From Sphingobacteriales bacterium 44-15 (GTDB taxonomy: Bacteria; Bacteroidota; Bacteroidia; Chitinophagales; Chitinophagaceae): a stretch of 64,000 bases of DNA. The notes beneath the pieces are model-generated. The model worked only from the letters and a program-made list of their open reading frames with translations. It had not been told where the DNA came from and made no database searches. Shown piece after piece: positions 53,680-62,513 of the stretch. The first letter of the stretch is position 1, and the number at the start of each line of letters is the position of its first letter. The stretch is from positions 23,965 through 87,964 of the forward strand of contig MKWG01000013.1 in NCBI GenBank assembly GCA_001899685.1, read 5' to 3'. The translations under genes and the position numbers were made by a program.

Positions 53680-53761
53680 GCCCGGGTGGCGAAATTGGTA
53701 GACGCACCGTCTTCAGGTGGCGGCGCCGCGAGGTGTGCTGGTTCGAATCCAGTCCCGGGCA
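53680..53761 (+). tRNA. tRNA-Leu (CAG)
   Basis: Long class II tRNA with acceptor GCCCGGG (53680-53686) and CCCGGGC (53754-53760), discriminator A at 53761, GAAATTGGTAGAC D loop, anticodon loop TTCAGGT giving CAG, a long variable arm and GTTCGAATCC T loop. CCA not encoded. Terminator follows directly. Confidence 0.93.
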
Positions 53762-53767
53762 CTTAGG

Positions 53768-53800
53768 AGGGCAATGTTTTAAAGCATTGCCCTTTTTTAT
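53768..53800 (+). terminator. Intrinsic terminator after tRNA-Leu
   Basis: 9-bp stem (53768-53776 with 53785-53793), AT-rich loop, then a T run; 6 bases past the tRNA. Confidence 0.88.
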
Positions 53801-53959
53801 TTATATCTCCTGAAATCTGCCCCCACTCTATATTTTATTGCAAAATAGCATTGAATTAGCCCACGGAAAGTCCGCTTCGTCATTCACTGTGAATACTTTA
53901 AATGTCGATTCTTAACCTGTTTTTCAGCATAACAAACTTTTGTTACATCCGATATAAGA

Positions 53960-54835
53960 TCAATTATTCAGGGACTTATTTCTAGAAATAAGCGATTGCA
54001 GAATAACGGAAGCTGCTACAAAGAACAGTCCCACGTAAAAAGACAGGTTTACCTGTCTGCCTTCGTCGAAAAAAAGAAATGCAATGATAATTGCATAGAT
54101 TGGTTCCAGGTTGAAGGTAAGGTTGACTGTAAAAGCTGGTATCCGCTTTAAGGATTCTGCAAACAAAATATATAAGCCCACAGTACAGAATAAAGATAAG
54201 AGCAGCAGGTATATCGTATCGTTCAGTCCCGGAATAAGCTTTTCCACCGGAAAATAATAAAGATATAAAGGCATCAAAAGTCCGAGACCTGCCGTTCCTC
54301 CGATCATTTGATAGTAGTTGATCAGCTTACTGTCATAAGTATTGACGAGGCGCTCATTATAAATGGTGTAAAGCGCTGCAAAGGCAGCCGAAATCACTCC
54401 CAGTGTTATGCCTGACTGGTAAGAGGCATCAAAATGGAAGATCAGCGCAATGCCGAGCAATGTAAGCGTGCTTAATAAGAGTTCCGATAGGGCAAACTTT
54501 TTTTTATTAATGACCGGTTCAAAAATCGCGGTAAAGAAACTGGTCAGGCTGTAGCAAACGACACCAATGGAAATATTTGAATATTTGATGCTCCCATAAA
54601 AGAATACCCAGTGTGTTGTGATCAGCATTCCGGTTTTTGCAATACCGGCTTTTTCCGTCAGCGTTATGGCGGTGCTGATCTTAAAGAGCCTTACAATGAA
54701 AAACAGCCAGATAAACGAGAAAAATACCCTGTACCAGACTAAAAGCCCCTCATTGAGAGTGATGAGCTTGCCAAAAATGCCTGTGAAGCCGGCAAGGACG
54801 ACTGCTATATGGAGCAATACGTATGATCTTTTCAT
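53960..54835 (-). CDS. EamA/DMT-family exporter
   Basis: 291 residues, ten predicted membrane segments in two EamA repeats (first ending ~135, second from ~145). Blocks such as LITLNEGLLVWYRVFF and SLKRIPAFTVNLTFNLEPIYAIIIAFLFFDE are typical of DMT-superfamily metabolite exporters. Substrate not predictable. Shares a divergent upstream region with the next gene. Confidence 0.9.
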   Translation of the reverse strand: MKRSYVLLHIAVVLAGFTGIFGKLITLNEGLLVWYRVFFSFIWLFFIVRLFKISTAITLTEKAGIAKTGMLITTHWVFFYGSIKYSNISIGVVCYSLTSFFTAIFEPVINKKKFALSELLLSTLTLLGIALIFHFDASYQSGITLGVISAAFAALYTIYNERLVNTYDSKLINYYQMIGGTAGLGLLMPLYLYYFPVEKLIPGLNDTIYLLLLSLFCTVGLYILFAESLKRIPAFTVNLTFNLEPIYAIIIAFLFFDEGRQVNLSFYVGLFFVAASVILQSLISRNKSLNN

Positions 54836-54838
54836 AAA

Positions 54839-54875
54839 AGCGGGAAGTTATACAGGTTTTGCTATAACTTCCGCT
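54839..54875. repeat. Inverted repeat in the divergent intergenic region
   Basis: Arms 54839-54852 and 54863-54875 (AGCGGGAAGTTATA / TATAACTTCCGCT, one bulged base) with 10-base loop. It lies between the divergent EamA and 54905 genes where an operator would be expected; it lacks a T-tract in either direction that would mark a terminator. Confidence 0.55.
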
Positions 54876-54904
54876 CTTACCAATAAAATTATATAACCTC
54901 CTTA

Positions 54905-56254
54905 ATGAATATAATGAAAGTTGTTAAGCTTTTGCTGATTGCTATATTGTTTGTTTCTTCATCCGGGTATGCTCAGCATATTGAACAACGATCAGTTATC
55001 CCGCAGGAAGATTTTTTGTTCCTTGAAAATATAACTAAAGATGTACTGGAGGCTTCCCGTATATACCCCGGACAGTTTGTTTCAAAAGAATCCGGTTCCA
55101 ATAAAACAGGCGGAACTTTGATCAGACCCGGCGGAAGAAATGCTTATCCGGCCTTTTGGATAAGGGATTATGCTATGTCTCTTGAAACAGGATTGGTATC
55201 TGAAGAAGAGCAGAGGCACATGCTGCTGCTTACAGCGTCTACCCAGTGTGACCAGTCACGGATGACAAAGGGCGGGAGCCTGATCCCGTTTGGCGCTGTT
55301 GCCGATCATATCCGTATTGACGATGGTAAGCCAATCTACTTTCCAGGCACATACGATTATGAGCAACAGGGAATACCTCAATGGGGATCATTGCCGCCAT
55401 TTTGCGATCAGTTTTATTTTATTCACATGGCCTATTGCTATGTAAAACAAACACGTGATCCTAAAATACTATTGAAAGAAATAAATGGCATACGATTAAT
55501 TGACAGACTGAAAACAGCCTTTCATGTTCCGCCTTCAAACGATAGCAATCATATTGTATATACTACTGAAGCTATGCGAGGCGTTGATTTTGGCTTCAGA
55601 GATGCCCAAACTATCACCGGTGATCTTTGTTTTGTATCTGTTTTAAAATATAATGCTGCTCATGAACTGGCTGCCTTGCTGCAGATGCTTAAAAGCAACA
55701 ATGCAAACCAATATCTCTGCATAGCGGAAAAGATCAAACAAAGCATATCCGGTATTTTCATGGATGAAAGAGGGATGTTACTTGCTTCTACAGGTAAAAG
55801 CAGGCAGCCGGATGTATGGGCAACTGCGTTTGCTGTTTACTCAGGGATACTTGAAGGCAATGAGCTTAAAAAAGCATGTAAGGTGCTCGCCGGCGCTTAC
55901 AAGGCCGGCACATTAAGTTATGAGGGTAATATCAGGCACCTTCTTACAACAGATGATTTTAATGACAAAACCGCCTGGGAAATTTCTCTTTCTGCTAAAA
56001 ATACCTATCAAAACGGAGCTTACTGGGGCACACCTCTCGGTTGGGTTTGTTATGCGATCAACCTGGAAGATACTTATTCTGCATCCCAACTTGCAGAGGA
56101 ATATATTAATGAGCTAAGAGAGAACGACTTTAGGAAAGGTGATGCATTTGGCGCACCGTATGAATGTTTTAATAAATCTGGCTACAATCAAAATCCTGTA
56201 TACCTGACTTCTGTTGCATGCCCGCTGATCGCTTTCAGAAAGCTGGTCAGGTAA
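54905..56254 (+). CDS. Secreted protein with a six-hairpin glycosidase-like fold (unassigned)
   Basis: 449 residues with a signal peptide (cleavage after GYAQ). RPGGRNAYPAFWIRDYAMSLETG and QNGAYWGTPLGWVCYAINL resemble blocks of (alpha/alpha)6 glycoside hydrolases and glucoamylase-like proteins, with several Trp and Asp/Glu residues in conserved-looking places. I cannot assign a GH family. Start could be the ATG at 54905 or 54914. Likely periplasmic or outer-membrane glycan processing. Divergent with the EamA exporter; the TonB receptor follows 185 bases later. Confidence 0.6.
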   Translation: MNIMKVVKLLLIAILFVSSSGYAQHIEQRSVIPQEDFLFLENITKDVLEASRIYPGQFVSKESGSNKTGGTLIRPGGRNAYPAFWIRDYAMSLETGLVSEEEQRHMLLLTASTQCDQSRMTKGGSLIPFGAVADHIRIDDGKPIYFPGTYDYEQQGIPQWGSLPPFCDQFYFIHMAYCYVKQTRDPKILLKEINGIRLIDRLKTAFHVPPSNDSNHIVYTTEAMRGVDFGFRDAQTITGDLCFVSVLKYNAAHELAALLQMLKSNNANQYLCIAEKIKQSISGIFMDERGMLLASTGKSRQPDVWATAFAVYSGILEGNELKKACKVLAGAYKAGTLSYEGNIRHLLTTDDFNDKTAWEISLSAKNTYQNGAYWGTPLGWVCYAINLEDTYSASQLAEEYINELRENDFRKGDAFGAPYECFNKSGYNQNPVYLTSVACPLIAFRKLVR

Positions 56255-56438
56255 GATTGCATGTTGTCTTTTCGCAGTTCAAATTTTCAGCCTGTTATGG
56301 GAAGTATGATTGAGATTAACTATTCTCCGTAATCAGATACCTTTCGATTCGGCAAAAATTGCAGGTGAGCCTTATGTTTTTTCGGTAAAGTTTTGAGTAT
56401 TTTTACCCTTTTGAACTCATTTTACTTAAACCGACTTG

Positions 56439-58889
56439 ATGAAATTTTTATCTTCCCATGTTGTTGTATGTAAAGAAAAACTATACTGTACTGCCGTCGC
56501 TTTTCTATTGCTCATCTCTGTTTTGCACACATTTGCCCAAAAAAATAATTTCTGTACTGTCACGGGAAAGCTGGTGGATGCCGAGCATAATACAGCGCTG
56601 GGATTTGCTACGGTAAGCTTATTTGCCACCGGGGACAGTGTTGCTGTCAGCACCATTAATACTGCGGAGGACGGAAGTTTTTCGATCAGTGCATCTCCCG
56701 GCAGCTACCGGGTTGAAATTGATTTCATCGGGTATGAATCCTACCGGTCGTCCCTCCTCCAGCTTTCGACAGGCCACCCGCTTCATAAGCTGGGAACGAT
56801 CAAACTGAAAGCCTCTACCAAAACACTTGATGAAGTATTGGTGCGTGCTGAAAAAAGCAGCATGACATTATCTCTTGATAAAAGGATATTCAACGTTGGA
56901 AAAGATCTTGCTAATGCAGGAGGAAATGCAGCAGATATATTGAGCAATATTCCTTCGGTAGCTGTGGATGCTGATGGCAATGTGAGCCTGCGGGGCAGCA
57001 GTGTCCGTATTTTGATTGATGGCAAGCCTTCCGGTCTGGTCAGCATTAAAGGCGGTGCAGGTCTTCAGCAGTTGCAGGGCAGCATGGTAGACCGGGTGGA
57101 GATCATCACCAACCCTTCTGCACGCTATGAAGCCGAAGGGATGGGCGGTATTATCAATATTGTTCTGAAAAAAGAAAAAAGAGAAGGCTTTAACGGGTCT
57201 TTTGATCTTATTGCAGGATATCCTGAAAATTTTGGCGTGGCTGCCAATGTTAATTACCGGAAGAAAAACCTGAACTTCTTTATTAACTATACCACTTCTT
57301 ATCGTAATGCGCCCGGAAAGAACAGCCAGTACCAGGAGTTTTACAGGAATGATACCACATTCATCAGCACCAAAGATATGGAGCATCATTTAAAGGGACT
57401 TTACAATACGGCGAGGGCAGGTCTGGATTATTATTTTGACGACAGGAATATTCTCACCGCAGCCTATACCTACCGTATCAGCAAAGGAAAACGCTATTCG
57501 GATATCGTATATCATGATTATCTCAATTCCCTGAAAAACCCTGTTGATATCAGCTACCGCACCCAGGATGAGACTGAAACAGAGCCTAATTCAGAATATG
57601 CGCTGACCTATAAGCGCAATTTCAAGAGGGAAGGGCAGGAACTGACAGCCGATGTAAGGTATCTCGACAACTGGGAGGATTCGGACCAGTTCTTTGGTGA
57701 GGATATCTATAACCCGGATGGCAGCCATTCCGGCATTCCTTACCTCCTGCAGCGGGCTGTAAATTATGAGACCGAAAAGCAATACCTGGTGCAGGTGGAT
57801 TATGTGCATCCCTTTGGTGAAAAGGCAAAGTTTGAGACCGGTCTGAGAAGCAGCTTCAGGGATATGACCAATAATTATACCGTCACCCAGCAAAACGAAG
57901 ATGAGAGCTGGTTTGAAGTGCCCGGGCTTACCAATGATTTTGTATATAATGAAAAGATCAGTGCCCTGTATGCCATAATGAGCAATAAAGTGAAGAAGTT
58001 TTCCTACCAGGCGGGACTGCGTGCTGAGCTGACCGATGTTACCACCACGCTTAAGCAGACCAATGAAGTAAATCCCAGGAAGTATACTAATCTTTTCCCC
58101 AGTGTGCATGTTACTTACGACCTGCCCAAAGGGCATGCTGTGCAGGTAAGCTATAGCAGGCGTATACGCAGACCTGCCTATAACGATCTAAGTCCCTTTA
58201 TGACCTATAGCGACAACCGCAATTACTGGAGCGGCAATCCCGATCTCAACCCGGAGTTCACCAATTCATTCGAAGCGGGGCATATCAAATACCTGAGTGG
58301 CGCTTCTATAAGCACTTCTTTTTATTACAGGTATACCAAAGGCAAGATAATGCAGGTGCGCAAAGTGGATGCATCCGGTAATTCCGTAACGCTTCCTCAA
58401 AACCTGGCTACCGAAAATTCGTTTGGCGCAGAGCTTACAGGCTCTTATTCCCCCTGGCAGTGGTGGAAGATGGACGGAAGCTTTAACTTCTTCCGCGCTA
58501 TTACGGATGGCAGTAATCTTGATGAATCTTTTAAAAGCGATACTTATAGCTGGTTGTTCCGTTTTCTTTCGCGGATCACTGTATGGAAGAATACGGACAT
58601 ACAGTTGCGCGGCAACTATGAAGCGCCGCAAAAAACGCCGCAGGGCAGAAGAAAATCCCTTGCCACCATGGACTTTGCGGTAAGCAAGGATATACTGAAA
58701 AACAATGCTACTATTACGCTCAATGTGGTGGACATTTTTAATTCAAGGAAATACCGCTCCGTTATAGAGGGAGATGATTTCTATATTGTAACCAACTCGC
58801 AGGGAAGGATGCGCCAGGCAAATCTTACGTTCAATTACCGTTTGAGGCAGGCGAAGAAGAAGGAAAAAGTGTCGCTTGAAGGGGAGTAG
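56439..58889 (+). CDS. TonB-dependent receptor, outer-membrane beta-barrel family
   Basis: 816 residues. Signal region, then a carboxypeptidase-regulatory-like domain (~40-130; CTVTGKLVDAEHNTALGFATVSLF), a plug (~145-240: ADILSNIPSVAVDADGNVSLRGSSVRILIDGKP, VDRVEIITNPSARYEAEGMGGIINI) and a C-terminal barrel of the OMP_b-brl_3 type ending in NLTFNYRLRQ. ATG at 56439 preferred over the TTG before it. Receptor for a TonB-energised substrate; no SusD partner nearby. Confidence 0.93.
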   Translation: MKFLSSHVVVCKEKLYCTAVAFLLLISVLHTFAQKNNFCTVTGKLVDAEHNTALGFATVSLFATGDSVAVSTINTAEDGSFSISASPGSYRVEIDFIGYESYRSSLLQLSTGHPLHKLGTIKLKASTKTLDEVLVRAEKSSMTLSLDKRIFNVGKDLANAGGNAADILSNIPSVAVDADGNVSLRGSSVRILIDGKPSGLVSIKGGAGLQQLQGSMVDRVEIITNPSARYEAEGMGGIINIVLKKEKREGFNGSFDLIAGYPENFGVAANVNYRKKNLNFFINYTTSYRNAPGKNSQYQEFYRNDTTFISTKDMEHHLKGLYNTARAGLDYYFDDRNILTAAYTYRISKGKRYSDIVYHDYLNSLKNPVDISYRTQDETETEPNSEYALTYKRNFKREGQELTADVRYLDNWEDSDQFFGEDIYNPDGSHSGIPYLLQRAVNYETEKQYLVQVDYVHPFGEKAKFETGLRSSFRDMTNNYTVTQQNEDESWFEVPGLTNDFVYNEKISALYAIMSNKVKKFSYQAGLRAELTDVTTTLKQTNEVNPRKYTNLFPSVHVTYDLPKGHAVQVSYSRRIRRPAYNDLSPFMTYSDNRNYWSGNPDLNPEFTNSFEAGHIKYLSGASISTSFYYRYTKGKIMQVRKVDASGNSVTLPQNLATENSFGAELTGSYSPWQWWKMDGSFNFFRAITDGSNLDESFKSDTYSWLFRFLSRITVWKNTDIQLRGNYEAPQKTPQGRRKSLATMDFAVSKDILKNNATITLNVVDIFNSRKYRSVIEGDDFYIVTNSQGRMRQANLTFNYRLRQAKKKEKVSLEGE

Positions 58890-58894
58890 GGGAG

Positions 58895-59100
58895 CGGGTT
58901 ACGGGTTTCAAGTTTCTGGTTACAGGTTTCAGGCTTCACAAGTTGTAACTTACTTCTTACCACTTACGCTCAACAAGAGCTGTAAACCCAGTTGTATTTT
59001 GTTGAACGATTCTATGATAGATAAAAAGTGGTAAGTGGTAAGTCGTAAGTGGTGTAAAACGCTACCGGTGAGAGGCGCAACCTGAAACTTGAAACCTGCC
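58895..59100. repeat. Nested inverted repeats of TTTCAAGTTTC/GGTAAGTGGTAAG units between converging genes
   Basis: Outer units (GGTTACGGGTTTCAAGTTTC, GGTTACAGGTTTCAGGC on the left; GCAACCTGAAACTTGAAACCTGCC on the right) are imperfect inverted copies. Inside, ACTTACTTCTTACCACTTACG pairs with AGTGGTAAGTGGTAAG. The element fills the gap between the TonB receptor and the 4Fe-4S protein gene, and has no gene itself. Confidence 0.6.
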
Positions 59101-59109
59101 ACTTCCTCA

Positions 59110-59352
59110 CTATTTCCCACCGCCATTATCATAATAATAAGTCAGCGCTCCGCTGGGGCATTTTTTTACCTGTGCTTCTATTTCAGCAGAAGAGGCTTCC
59201 GTTGGTTTTATCCAGGGACGTTCTTTGGAGTTAAAGACGGCTGGCAGGCCGGTTGCCTGTTTCCAGCAGATAGTGGAATGAATGCATACTGATGGCTGCC
59301 ATACTATAGTTATTTCTCTGTTTGTATATTTTGGGGTGATATTTTTCTCCAT
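59110..59352 (-). CDS. (4Fe-4S) mono-cluster protein, YjdI type
   Basis: 80 residues with a YjdI-like mono-cluster motif: VCIHSTICWKQATGLPAVF, i.e. a C-x-H...C...G-x-P-x-VF signature, then WIKPTEASSAEIEAQVKKCPSGALTYYY. Matches small divergent ferredoxins of the YjdI family. Partner protein (YjdJ acetyltransferase in other bacteria) is not visible here. Converges with the TonB receptor gene across a repeat. Confidence 0.85.
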   Translation of the reverse strand: MEKNITPKYTNREITIVWQPSVCIHSTICWKQATGLPAVFNSKERPWIKPTEASSAEIEAQVKKCPSGALTYYYDNGGGK

Positions 59353-59461
59353 CCTGCAATATTGTTGCTAAAAGGTACGAAAATTATCAGTATGATTTTC
59401 TTCAATTCTTCTTGGATATATATCAAATTTGCGGACAGTACTTAAAAAGAAAAATTATTTT

Positions 59462-60037
59462 ATGAAACAGTATCTCTTCTCCCGTTTTTCCTTATTTATC
59501 CTCCTGTTAGCGGGGATTATGACCATAGCTTATTCCTGCAAAAAAGATAATGGCTCAACAGGCGATGGCTCCGGCTATTACATGCGTTTCAAGATCAATG
59601 GTACGCTTGTGGAATATAAAGGACAGGTGGAAGGTACTTTTAATAAGGTTACTTCCTTACAGCACAATACTTCACTGGCAGGACTAAAAGAGGCGCTTGT
59701 GGCCAATAAAAACAATATGACGCTCCTGCTTGCTACAGAGGATGACACCCAGACAGGGCTTTCTTATACGAGCTATACTACCAGCGCATCCGGCATGCAA
59801 AAGGCCAAGCTGGCTAATATTGTATATAAGGATGAAAGCGGAACCGATTATCTATCCTGGATGGAGGAATTTGCGACAGGCCTGCCTTCCGGTACAGAAA
59901 CGAATGCGGTAATAAAAGTTACGGAGGCGGCTTCGGGCTATATTAAAGGTAATTTTTCCGGGGTAATGTATAATGCTGATTATTCAAAGAAGCTGAATGT
60001 TACGGAGGGCGAGTTTTATGCCCGGCGGTTCAACTGA
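59462..60037 (+). CDS. Small lipoprotein of unknown function
   Basis: 191 residues from the ATG at 59462; the signal ends IAYSCKKDNG with lipobox Cys (~25). The body is a beta-rich domain starting YYMRFKINGTLVEYKGQVEG, common in Chitinophagaceae surface proteins. No known activity. Followed by an outer-membrane barrel gene at 60127 on the same strand. Confidence 0.75.
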   Translation: MKQYLFSRFSLFILLLAGIMTIAYSCKKDNGSTGDGSGYYMRFKINGTLVEYKGQVEGTFNKVTSLQHNTSLAGLKEALVANKNNMTLLLATEDDTQTGLSYTSYTTSASGMQKAKLANIVYKDESGTDYLSWMEEFATGLPSGTETNAVIKVTEAASGYIKGNFSGVMYNADYSKKLNVTEGEFYARRFN

Positions 60038-60126
60038 GCCGGTTAATAATAAATTGTCCTTACCTATTGCATTACCTATTTGTTGTAATATTTTTGTACA
60101 ATATTTTTTGTCAAAAAAAATCATTT

Positions 60127-60678
60127 ATGAAAAAGTTACTAATTGTTCCGGCTGCTTTATTCGTTTTAAGTTTTTCTGCCACTTCATTGCAGGCCCAGGA
60201 TGGCAGCAGCTATAAGAGTGGGATAGGGTTGCGTGCAGGGGGAGGTTATTATGACATCATTGCCGCATCCTATAAAACATTTATTACTGCTCCCGGGGCG
60301 CTGGAGCTTAACCTTGGTTTCAGACCGTATGCAAGTGTATACTCGAGCTACAACCAATTTAATCTTTCATTCTCGGCATCTTATCAGCATCATTTTCCAA
60401 TAGGGAGTATTGAAGGATTTAAGTGGTTTGTTGGTGGCGGAGTAACAGCATTCAATACTTTTTCGAGCAATAAAGACTTTGCCGGTTTTGGATTGGGACT
60501 GTTCCCTACAGGAGGTGTTGATTACAAGTTTAATAATATCCCATTAAATGTCAGCGCTGATTTTCGTCCGACATTTGCAATCGTGCGACCTGACTATTAC
60601 GGATACAGTTATTTCAATACATACTCCCGGTTCTATGCAGGTAATATAGGCGCATCTGTGCGCTATACTTTTAGATAA
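60127..60678 (+). CDS. Small outer-membrane beta-barrel protein
   Basis: 183 residues from the ATG at 60127 with signal peptide (cleavage after LQAQ). The mature part is Gly- and aromatic-rich with alternating strands (AGGGYYDIIAASYKTF, FSASYQHHFPIG, YAGNIGASVRYTFR), ending in a C-terminal Phe-containing strand. Opens 89 bases after the lipoprotein gene and ends before a strong terminator. Function unknown. Confidence 0.78.
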   Translation: MKKLLIVPAALFVLSFSATSLQAQDGSSYKSGIGLRAGGGYYDIIAASYKTFITAPGALELNLGFRPYASVYSSYNQFNLSFSASYQHHFPIGSIEGFKWFVGGGVTAFNTFSSNKDFAGFGLGLFPTGGVDYKFNNIPLNVSADFRPTFAIVRPDYYGYSYFNTYSRFYAGNIGASVRYTFR

Positions 60679-60701
60679 TAGCAATAAAATAATAGACTGA
60701 T

Positions 60702-60736
60702 AAAGGAGGGTTCATATTGAAGCCCTCCTTTTTTTA
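60702..60736 (+). terminator. Intrinsic terminator after the barrel gene
   Basis: Stem 60702-60710 with 60723-60731, extended by an inner 4-bp pair across one bulged base, then a T run to ~60736. Confidence 0.88.
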
Positions 60737-60876
60737 TATCATAATTTCTGCTATTTTTTTTGTAAGAATTAACATTGGCTGTTTTTTAAAATTGGGATAA
60801 TCTTGAACCCTGAAATGAACGCCGTAATAATAACCGGGAAACCCAACTAAACTGCAACTTTAAACCGACGATATTT

Positions 60877-61434
60877 ATGCCGGAATGTATGTTTCACAAT
60901 GATGCTGCCTGCTGGAGAGAATTAAAAGAAGGTAATCCCGATGCCCTGGGTTACCTGTACGACACCTATATAGACAGGTTATTCAGCACTGCCATCAAAA
61001 TGACTGATAACAGGGAGCTTGCCAAAGATGCCCTCCAGGAAGTATTTATTGAGATCTGGCATTACCGCAACAGCATAGGTGATGTCAATTATTCTTACAG
61101 CTATCTTGCCAAGGTGCTGAAAAGTATTATACTGAAGAAAATAAAAGCAAAAATTGTCATCAGTGCGCTTGCGGATAGCGACCAGCGTGCCGATGAAGAG
61201 AAAAATATAGAGGAAGCCCTTGTTTTATCCGATATTGCCCGGGAGCAGACCAGCATGCTCAATAATGCACTGTCCAATCTCACTTCCCGGCAAAAGCAGG
61301 TAGTAAAGCTGCGTTTTTTTGAAGGACTTACCTACGAACAGATCGCTGCAAAGCTGAGCATGAACTACCAGTCGGTCAATAATCTTGCATTTCGCGCTAT
61401 GCTCAACCTGCGCAAGCAGATGAATTTGAGCTAG
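60877..61434 (+). CDS. ECF-type RNA polymerase sigma-70 factor
   Basis: 185 residues: region 2 (~25-90, with AKDALQEVFIEIWHYR) and region 4 (~125-180: LTSRQKQVVKLRFFEGLTYEQIAAKLSMNYQSVNNLAFRAM). In Bacteroidota this class often regulates a downstream SusC/D locus with a FecR anti-sigma; here there is no FecR gene, but a lipoprotein and SusC homologue follow on the same strand after a 463-base gap. Direct control of that locus is possible but not shown. Confidence 0.9.
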   Translation: MPECMFHNDAACWRELKEGNPDALGYLYDTYIDRLFSTAIKMTDNRELAKDALQEVFIEIWHYRNSIGDVNYSYSYLAKVLKSIILKKIKAKIVISALADSDQRADEEKNIEEALVLSDIAREQTSMLNNALSNLTSRQKQVVKLRFFEGLTYEQIAAKLSMNYQSVNNLAFRAMLNLRKQMNLS

Positions 61435-61897
61435 CGCCAGACCAGGTACCCCTGATCCTTACAGTATAATAAAACCTCTGTGGCAGTTTAGCCCGGGGGT
61501 TTTTGTTGTATGGGGGAGGGGCGAGACGCGAAAGGTGAGACGTGAACCTGCAACCTAAAACCTCTCTTGATAGCAATCATTATTATTTAAGCCAAACTTA
61601 TAATAATTTAAGCTATCCTTTTTATAATAATTAACATTTGTTAGTTTGCGCATTTTGAATAAAATTGGGTTTTATTTCATTAAACGATTGCGGCATTGTA
61701 AAGGGATTAATAAAATGACGGAGGTCATTATTAAATGTACGGAGTGGATATTAGAGTAACAGCTATTCGTTTTATCTTATTTGTGTTAACCTTGCATGAA
61801 ATTCACTAACATGAATACTTTTATTTAATTGATCGTGCATTTTTGTAATTAGAAAATAAATACCTCAAACATTAAATTAAACCCAAACCGTGTGCTC
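61435..61897. other. 463-base gap between sigma factor and lipoprotein genes
   Basis: No gene. A weak hairpin-like AAAACC...GGGGTTTTT at ~61473-61505 could end the sigma transcript. A repeat patch at ~61515-61565 has GAGACGCGAAAGGTGAGACGTGAA and CCTGCAACCTAAAACCT units from both intergenic repeat types. The remainder (61570-61860) is AT-rich and may contain the promoter of the lipoprotein/SusC pair; I cannot place a clear TAnnTTTG. Confidence 0.4.
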
Positions 61898-62455
61898 ATG
61901 AAAAGAAATTCCAAAGCGCATTTTGTAACACTGCTTATTGCGTCAATATTTTTTATTGCTTCCTGTAAAAAAGATGAAGCTCCCAAAACAGATCTTGCTG
62001 CAGCCAAAAGAGAATGGGTAACCGGCAGTTGGAAACAGAAAGATATTCAACTCGGAGTATCTACTTCAGTAAAGGTTGGCGGTACCAAGATCCCGCTTCT
62101 TGCCGGTAGCAGCATGCTGGATGATCCTACGATCAATTACCTGCTGGTAGCTATGGCAGGAGCGAATCCGTTTGGATTTACCCGCAACAACGTATATACT
62201 TTCGCTGCTGACGGCACTTATACAGTAGATGGCGCTAACGATTATTCGATAGCTTTTTCCTTGCCCGTAGCGGGAAAATCGGGTACCTGGGATACGGAAG
62301 TGTACAGCTCCGTGCTGGCGTTATTTCCTTCAAAAGACGTGAGAGACCCGCACTGGATCAATGATATCACAGCTTCAACACTGAATCTTGCAATCACCAT
62401 TACTATTCCTGGTTTAGGTGATGTCCCAATGAATCTTTTGCTTGAAAAAAAGTGA
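61898..62455 (+). CDS. Lipoprotein upstream of the SusC homologue
   Basis: 185 residues from the ATG at 61898 (a GTG two codons earlier is also possible). Lipoprotein signal ends FFIASCKKDE; the body (WVTGSWKQKDIQLGVS, YTFAADGTYTVDGAN, SGTWDTEV) resembles a lipocalin-like domain seen in Bacteroidota lipoproteins, ending before a DVPMNLLLEKK tail. Not SusD. It starts the unit with the SusC homologue 58 bases downstream. Confidence 0.75.
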   Translation: MKRNSKAHFVTLLIASIFFIASCKKDEAPKTDLAAAKREWVTGSWKQKDIQLGVSTSVKVGGTKIPLLAGSSMLDDPTINYLLVAMAGANPFGFTRNNVYTFAADGTYTVDGANDYSIAFSLPVAGKSGTWDTEVYSSVLALFPSKDVRDPHWINDITASTLNLAITITIPGLGDVPMNLLLEKK

Positions 62456-62513
62456 CCGGAGCATATAATCTTAACTTGAAAACAAATTCTTTTTATTAAA
62501 CCAATCAATTGTT

